64,000 nucleotides of DNA. Source: a virus. The notes below the pieces were generated by a model. It made no database searches. It worked only from the letters and a program-made list of their open reading frames with translations, and was not told the DNA's origin. The stretch is from the IMG/VR virus record IMGVR_UViG_3300020178_000002, positions 62,001-126,000 of that record; one strand, 5' to 3'. The number at the start of each line of letters is the position of its first letter. Positions within the stretch are counted from its first letter, which is position 1. Shown here one piece after another: positions 59,568-64,000 of this stretch. Made by a program: the position numbers and the translations under genes.

Positions 59568-61987
59568 TAGTCATCTCCTCCAATCATAAGCTTAAGAAGA
59601 TCTACCACAATATTAGGTAGGCCACCAGCTACAAGCATAGCACCTACTCCTACTCCATCATTTCCAATAGGAGGTTTGTTTTCTGATCTAGAAATAGCTG
59701 AAACTAAGGCATTTGTGCCATTTGTGATGTGGTAAGTTGCAAAGATACCTGTGGGTAAACTGAAGTTTAATATCGCATCTATCAGAGCTTTAATTTTTAA
59801 GATGATGAGCCTTAGCTCCTCAATTCGAATCTGAATCAACTTTATGTACTTTAAGATCTCATCAATTATTCCTTGAGTTGCATTAAAAAAGCGATCCAGA
59901 AAAGACTTAAAATCTTCAAAACCAGAGATAAGAGCAGACAAGTCTGTGTTCTCAAAAGGTCGATACTTATACCACTGACCTCCAAAAGAACCTGCAACTA
60001 CGGGAACTCCATAAAGTAAAATAGCACCATTCTCTACTATCTTCCTAGCTTGAGGCAATGAACCTATATAACTCTGTACTTTGTTCGACCCCTCAAGTAT
60101 AGAAATAAACCCTTGAGGGTATGTATCTACAATGATTTCATACTCTGCATATATCTCTATGTTATCCCAAATTTTTTCCAAATCCTCAAAAGAGGTATAA
60201 CCTTCAAACATATTCTCACCAAATTCAGTGAATATGCCTTCATACTCTGGAGTACTACTTTTGAAGTAACCATCCTCATTCCCACCACTGTCTTGGCTTT
60301 GAACTAAAACCTCAAAGAAAGAGAAAGGGAGTTGGTTAATCTCATCAATCAAATTTTGGTTTGCAGAAATAAAATCTGCTGCTGGAAGTGTTGTGTTTAA
60401 CAAAGATCTTTCAATGAAGCTTTCAAAGAACTCTAAAGTAATCTCTCTATCACCAAAAGTGCTTAATGAGTCATCATAAACTTTAGCCTTGATAGAACTA
60501 AGGAACTTTGCAGTCTCGCCATAAATCATCTCTTGATTGAAATAATACTTTTGAGCTTCTACACTTTCAAGATTACAAAGGTAATAGATTGTGTAAAACT
60601 CTCTTAAAGCTCTAAGAAAGTCAGACTTTTGTATTGTTGGTATGTCTATATGCTTTATCTCTGTAGGTTCAGACAAACCAAGCACCTCAACACCAGATAA
60701 TTGATAAGGGTCAATTAAATCTTCTTCCACCCCATTTACTTTTTTTAGGTTTGAATCTCTTACTGTCTCATAGAAAAGAGTCTGATCCTCTGGCTTATTG
60801 TATGAGTATACAGAGACATAATAATCATCTGCAAGTTTATTGCCTATCTTCATCTCTTCTAATGGTAAGTAAGCTTCAAAGTCTGGGTCATTTAAGAAGC
60901 CAAAAATCTCATTGTCTGGGACTTCTAGCGAATATACCCTATAAGCATCTTTAAGAGAGACTCCCTCGGCCTTGTTTAGATAGACATCTTCTTCTGCAAG
61001 AACAGCATACCTGTAATCTTCTGTCTTAAGATTAGAGTTTTTTACCTCTAAGCCAACAACTTCAGCATCGTCTGCAAGAGGCTGACTCTTACTTAAAACC
61101 AAAGGAAGTAAGTTTGCAGGTATTTGTCTAGGGTTTTCAATAAGCTTGACTTCTGTTTTAGAGTCCTGACCTTTCTCTCCCTCGTTGCTATCCAGAGTTC
61201 TGGTCTTTAAATACCCTATCTTCTCATTCTTGTTCCTAGTTGAGATCGCTATAAGGAACTCTTTTGGAGCTAAATAAGGTCTAGGGAAGAAAGGATTATC
61301 TGAGGGTTGACCTTTTAACTGCCATTTAACCTTAACACCATCTGGAAGACTATCTTCTGTAAAGCTACTCTTAAAGTCTACTTCGTACTTTAATAAGCCT
61401 CCCTTATAGAGAGATGTTTCTAAGTTTTTCGGAGAGGATGCTTTATCCTCATTACCACCTTTTTTCAAAAGAGCTAAGAGCTGGCTAATAGGCTTAATGA
61501 TATTTTTGTAGATGCCTTCAATACCTTCTAAACCAACCCCTGCAAAGAAGTTAATTGCAAAAAGGCTAGTATCAGCAGAAAAGTCTGGCCTTGTGTAATC
61601 ATCCTTATTTAAAAGCTTCTTTATAATTCTATCTTCGTATGCTGGATAGCCACCAAAGTATTGTGCAATGTCCTCTGTAAAACCCTTATCATAAGTATAA
61701 TAGAAGCCAGCTTTCTTGATGTCATTTATTAAAGATTCTAAGATAGAAAGTATAAGCTCTATTACAGGCTTAAGTGGGTTTGTTATATCTAGTAAGAAAG
61801 AAGCAATTAAATCTAAGACTGTGTTGACTAACTCAAAGCCTAACAAAATTACTTCAAAGACAGCATCTGTCTGCTGCTTTATTTCTTTAGATACTTTTGC
61901 AAGGTCACTTCTAGCTGGCCCAAAAGGGTCAAAGACACCCCAAGAGTCTCTTGATGGTTTTTTAAAAGCTTTATCTGAATCAGGCAT
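59567..61987 (-). CDS. Large putative baseplate/structural protein
   Basis: A protein of 806 residues. The N-terminus includes amphipathic helices with NPLKPVIELILSILESLINDI and KKAGFYYTYD, an arrangement I associate with large structural proteins of tailed phages. The central part is beta-rich and acidic. A C-terminal helical bundle (IKLIQIRIEELRLIILKIKALIDAIL) and Gly-rich end follow. GAGGAA precedes the ATG. The acidic, modular composition and neighbours support a baseplate or tail-fibre-network role. Confidence 0.55.
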   Translation of the reverse strand: MPDSDKAFKKPSRDSWGVFDPFGPARSDLAKVSKEIKQQTDAVFEVILLGFELVNTVLDLIASFLLDITNPLKPVIELILSILESLINDIKKAGFYYTYDKGFTEDIAQYFGGYPAYEDRIIKKLLNKDDYTRPDFSADTSLFAINFFAGVGLEGIEGIYKNIIKPISQLLALLKKGGNEDKASSPKNLETSLYKGGLLKYEVDFKSSFTEDSLPDGVKVKWQLKGQPSDNPFFPRPYLAPKEFLIAISTRNKNEKIGYLKTRTLDSNEGEKGQDSKTEVKLIENPRQIPANLLPLVLSKSQPLADDAEVVGLEVKNSNLKTEDYRYAVLAEEDVYLNKAEGVSLKDAYRVYSLEVPDNEIFGFLNDPDFEAYLPLEEMKIGNKLADDYYVSVYSYNKPEDQTLFYETVRDSNLKKVNGVEEDLIDPYQLSGVEVLGLSEPTEIKHIDIPTIQKSDFLRALREFYTIYYLCNLESVEAQKYYFNQEMIYGETAKFLSSIKAKVYDDSLSTFGDREITLEFFESFIERSLLNTTLPAADFISANQNLIDEINQLPFSFFEVLVQSQDSGGNEDGYFKSSTPEYEGIFTEFGENMFEGYTSFEDLEKIWDNIEIYAEYEIIVDTYPQGFISILEGSNKVQSYIGSLPQARKIVENGAILLYGVPVVAGSFGGQWYKYRPFENTDLSALISGFEDFKSFLDRFFNATQGIIDEILKYIKLIQIRIEELRLIILKIKALIDAILNFSLPTGIFATYHITNGTNALVSAISRSENKPPIGNDGVGVGAMLVAGGLPNIVVDLLKLMIGGDD

Positions 61988-62192
61988 CTCTATTCCTCAC
62001 TTTCCTTTTTTTCTTTTGAAGTAAAAGTAAGTCTTTCTTCTTCTCAAGATACTCTAAGTTCTCAATGTTCTTTTCAAGCTCCTCTGAAAAATGATCTTTG
62101 AGTTTAATTAGGTTTTCAAGCAAATCGCCTACTTGAGTACCCTCAAAGTTGACCTTAGTGCCCTCTGTCTGATTCCATTTATTCTCACTCAT
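61980..62192 (-). CDS. Small coiled-coil protein
   Basis: A protein of 70 residues, GGAGG before the ATG. Residues 18-62 form a continuous charged coiled coil (LKDHFSEELEKNIENLEYLE), ending in KKKRKVRNRD. It overlaps both large neighbours by eight bases. Probably a connector or assembly factor of the structural operon (inference). Confidence 0.55.
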   Translation of the reverse strand: MSENKWNQTEGTKVNFEGTQVGDLLENLIKLKDHFSEELEKNIENLEYLEKKKDLLLLQKKKRKVRNRDA

Positions 62193-64000
62193 CTATGTCC
62201 TCCAAAGCTTTTATGTCTGGGCTTGCCAGATCTATTCGAGAGAGCTTTTGTAAAGTACCCTCTACAGTATTAGTCCTTACCTTAATCCACCTGTTTCTCT
62301 TCTCTCTAGCTTCCATAATAGAAAGACCAGAATTAAACAGTGAAGGCATACCTGTCACTAAAGTATGACCCTCATTAAGCATTTGAGGGTCTTCTACTAG
62401 CAATCTTCTGTCTGGAACAGACAACATATCATCACTGAATGGGAATGAACCATCTCCAAGTATTGTCGAAATCAACAAATCATTTGAAGGGTGGGTGTTA
62501 TCATTAACCCCTACCTTATCAATCAAATCTTCTGCTTCATATAAAGCCCAAGTTTGTCTTTCTAAAGGTATAGAGTTAAATTGCCTAATCTTATCAGCCC
62601 AAGATAAGGTTCTCTCTCTAAAGAAGAAAACAAGAGCTGCTAAAGAATCATTAAGATAGGTCTTCCTCTTGTATATCTTGTAAGAGAATGGATGAATTGA
62701 ATTAGGGTTAGCTGTGTAAGTTCCATTTTCAATACCAGATGTCACCCTTAGTTCATTTGAACTCACACCATTAACCAATGGTAAGAAATAATCTTCTGGA
62801 TTATCATCTCCTGCATAAAACTCAACAGATATAGAGTTAGCTGTAAATGAAGTGATCTTATAAACACCTCTATTGTCATCCAAAGGACTAGGGCTACCAA
62901 ACACCCCCTGTGAGTCATCACCTAAAGGTGGCTGACCATACTCATCTAAAGTGTTCGGAAGCAAACCTTGAGGATCTATGATCAAGTAATATAACTCTTG
63001 ATCATCTGCATTTAAGAGAAGATTGAAATCTACATTGGTGTCTGTTAGCTCATTTACTTGGTCTACACTTATCCCATCTACAGGCTCTGATGAATACACC
63101 TCTTCAAAGCCATGTGAGATGAACTTCTCAAAAGACTGTATTTCAGGTACTAAACTATCCCTAACCTCTACTTTAAAGTAAGAATGCAGGTCTGAAAGAG
63201 AACCCGAAACGACCTTACCTAATAAGTAGGTGTCGTCTACCTCTGAAACTCTAAACTTAAGAGTTTCATTGTCCTCTTCATCAAAACACCTTACTATATC
63301 TCCGATAGATACTGTGTCTGTAAAGAGACCTATGTTAGTACCCTGACCACTATAATCAAAGTAGTCCTCAACAGAAGCTAACCTTATTAAATCTCCCACT
63401 CTGTCTATCTGGCTAACAATCCCATATCTTTCATCATAAAGGAATCTAAAGCCTGTTAAAGTAGTATGAAGCCTTGTAAATAATTCACTAAATCTTCTAA
63501 GCCTACGAACTACAAAACCTACTTCTTCATAACCTACCCAACCTGTAGTGCCACTCACTGTGTAATCAGAAAAAGTCTTAACTTGTGAAGTAGGGTCACC
63601 CAATAAAACAGGCTCTGTACCTCTGTAATCTCTCCATAATTCTGGGAAAGAATTGTCTAAGTAAATACCCCTATAACTATTCACTGTGAATGTTATAATG
63701 TCCTCTGGTGTTATAAAGGCTTCACCATAGTCATTCCCTGCACCATCTAAGATGGAAGCAAAAGAAGCAGACCATGAACCCCCAAAAAGAACCCTCAAAG
63801 TATAAAGACCTGAAACTATAAAACCATCATATATGCTTGAAAGAGAACTTGAAGTACCTGTTAAACCACCAGCTACTTGTAAAGAGTAGTCAAAAGAACC
63901 CTCTACATCAACAATATGCAAAGAGCTGACTAAAGAAGTCTTAAGGGTATCAAATGAAAACTTATGAATACCAGCAATGGTCTGACCAGCACTGTCTAAA
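62185..64000 (-). CDS. Large putative structural protein (5' end outside window)
   Basis: The frame continues past the right edge: upstream of the TTG at 63921, codons read LDSAGQTIAGIHKFSFDTL to position 64000, so the TTG is not the start. At least 605 residues are present, acidic and beta-rich, with RFRVSEVDDTYLLGKV and a helical part near the C-terminus (ERTLSWADKIRQFNSIPLER). It is the first gene seen of the right-hand structural operon. The sequence has the look of a baseplate or fibre-attachment protein, but no family is recognised. Confidence 0.55.
   Translation of the reverse strand, partial: LDSAGQTIAGIHKFSFDTLKTSLVSSLHIVDVEGSFDYSLQVAGGLTGTSSSLSSIYDGFIVSGLYTLRVLFGGSWSASFASILDGAGNDYGEAFITPEDIITFTVNSYRGIYLDNSFPELWRDYRGTEPVLLGDPTSQVKTFSDYTVSGTTGWVGYEEVGFVVRRLRRFSELFTRLHTTLTGFRFLYDERYGIVSQIDRVGDLIRLASVEDYFDYSGQGTNIGLFTDTVSIGDIVRCFDEEDNETLKFRVSEVDDTYLLGKVVSGSLSDLHSYFKVEVRDSLVPEIQSFEKFISHGFEEVYSSEPVDGISVDQVNELTDTNVDFNLLLNADDQELYYLIIDPQGLLPNTLDEYGQPPLGDDSQGVFGSPSPLDDNRGVYKITSFTANSISVEFYAGDDNPEDYFLPLVNGVSSNELRVTSGIENGTYTANPNSIHPFSYKIYKRKTYLNDSLAALVFFFRERTLSWADKIRQFNSIPLERQTWALYEAEDLIDKVGVNDNTHPSNDLLISTILGDGSFPFSDDMLSVPDRRLLVEDPQMLNEGHTLVTGMPSLFNSGLSIMEAREKRNRWIKVRTNTVEGTLQKLSRIDLASPDIKALEDIDE

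Noticed and set aside
63921-63921. TTG at 63921 as start of the right-end structural gene
   Set aside because: The frame stays open to 64000 with plausible protein sequence, so the gene begins outside the window.

Overview
The window is a continuous stretch of a large, AT-rich tailed bacteriophage (Caudoviricetes). This follows from a tail module (tube, two assembly-chaperone-like genes, tape measure, hub-like proteins), a phage-style replication set (family A DNA polymerase, DnaB-like helicase with a zinc-finger loader, RecD2-like and SNF2-like helicases), gene density close to 100% and frequent 1-26 bp gene overlaps. Two lipoproteins and one Sec-signal protein suggest a host with an envelope like that of Gram-negative bacteria (inference). 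I found no head genes, terminase, sheath, tRNA, rRNA, CRISPR array, insertion sequence or attachment site, so this looks like part of a larger genome. Both ends cut through a minus-strand gene.

Layout. 1-10.7 kb (minus): tail operon read right to left: tail tube, two chaperone-like genes, tape measure, two paralogous small tail proteins, large hub-like protein. 10.7-14.7 kb (plus): lysine-rich protein, SNF2 helicase, tandem DNA methyltransferases, closed by an elaborate hairpin. 14.7-16.6 kb (minus): small soluble, zinc-ribbon, lipoprotein and membrane proteins behind a hairpin-embedded promoter. 16.6-31 kb: rapidly alternating strands with several membrane-spanning proteins, type IB topoisomerase, an Ntn-hydrolase/GGCT fusion, Nudix hydrolase, and genes sharing a portable N-terminal helical tag. 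31-42 kb: DNA polymerase, third methyltransferase, ClpP-like protease, RecD2-like helicase, loader, DnaB-like helicase, T5orf172 protein. 42-50 kb: beta-solenoid fibre-like protein, pentapeptide-repeat protein, and a possible sigma-like factor with its own promoter and terminator. 50-58.6 kb (minus): GNAT-like paralogs, thermonuclease, holin candidate, Hc1/H1-like protein, paralogous membrane proteins and a four-repeat Myb/SANT-like regulator. 58.7-64 kb (minus): large structural, probably baseplate, proteins.

How it may work together. Tail and baseplate genes lie on the minus strand; replication genes are mostly on the plus strand. Several minus-strand units start behind a TATAAGTA/TATAAATA element resembling the T4 late promoter. 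In two cases the element lies inside a hairpin whose other arm covers the ribosome binding site, the layout known from T4 genes e, soc and 49. A sigma-like gene at 48969-49853 could recognise such promoters, but this is inference. The most distinctive accessory feature is a set of membrane-spanning or small proteins carrying one interchangeable N-terminal tag of about 25 residues, which could direct cargo into the virion.

After adding a 56-residue gene at 16398-16568, no gene-free stretch exceeds 300 bases. The longest gaps (48813-48968, 18428-18555, 14692-14838) hold promoter, operator or terminator structures, or nothing I recognise.
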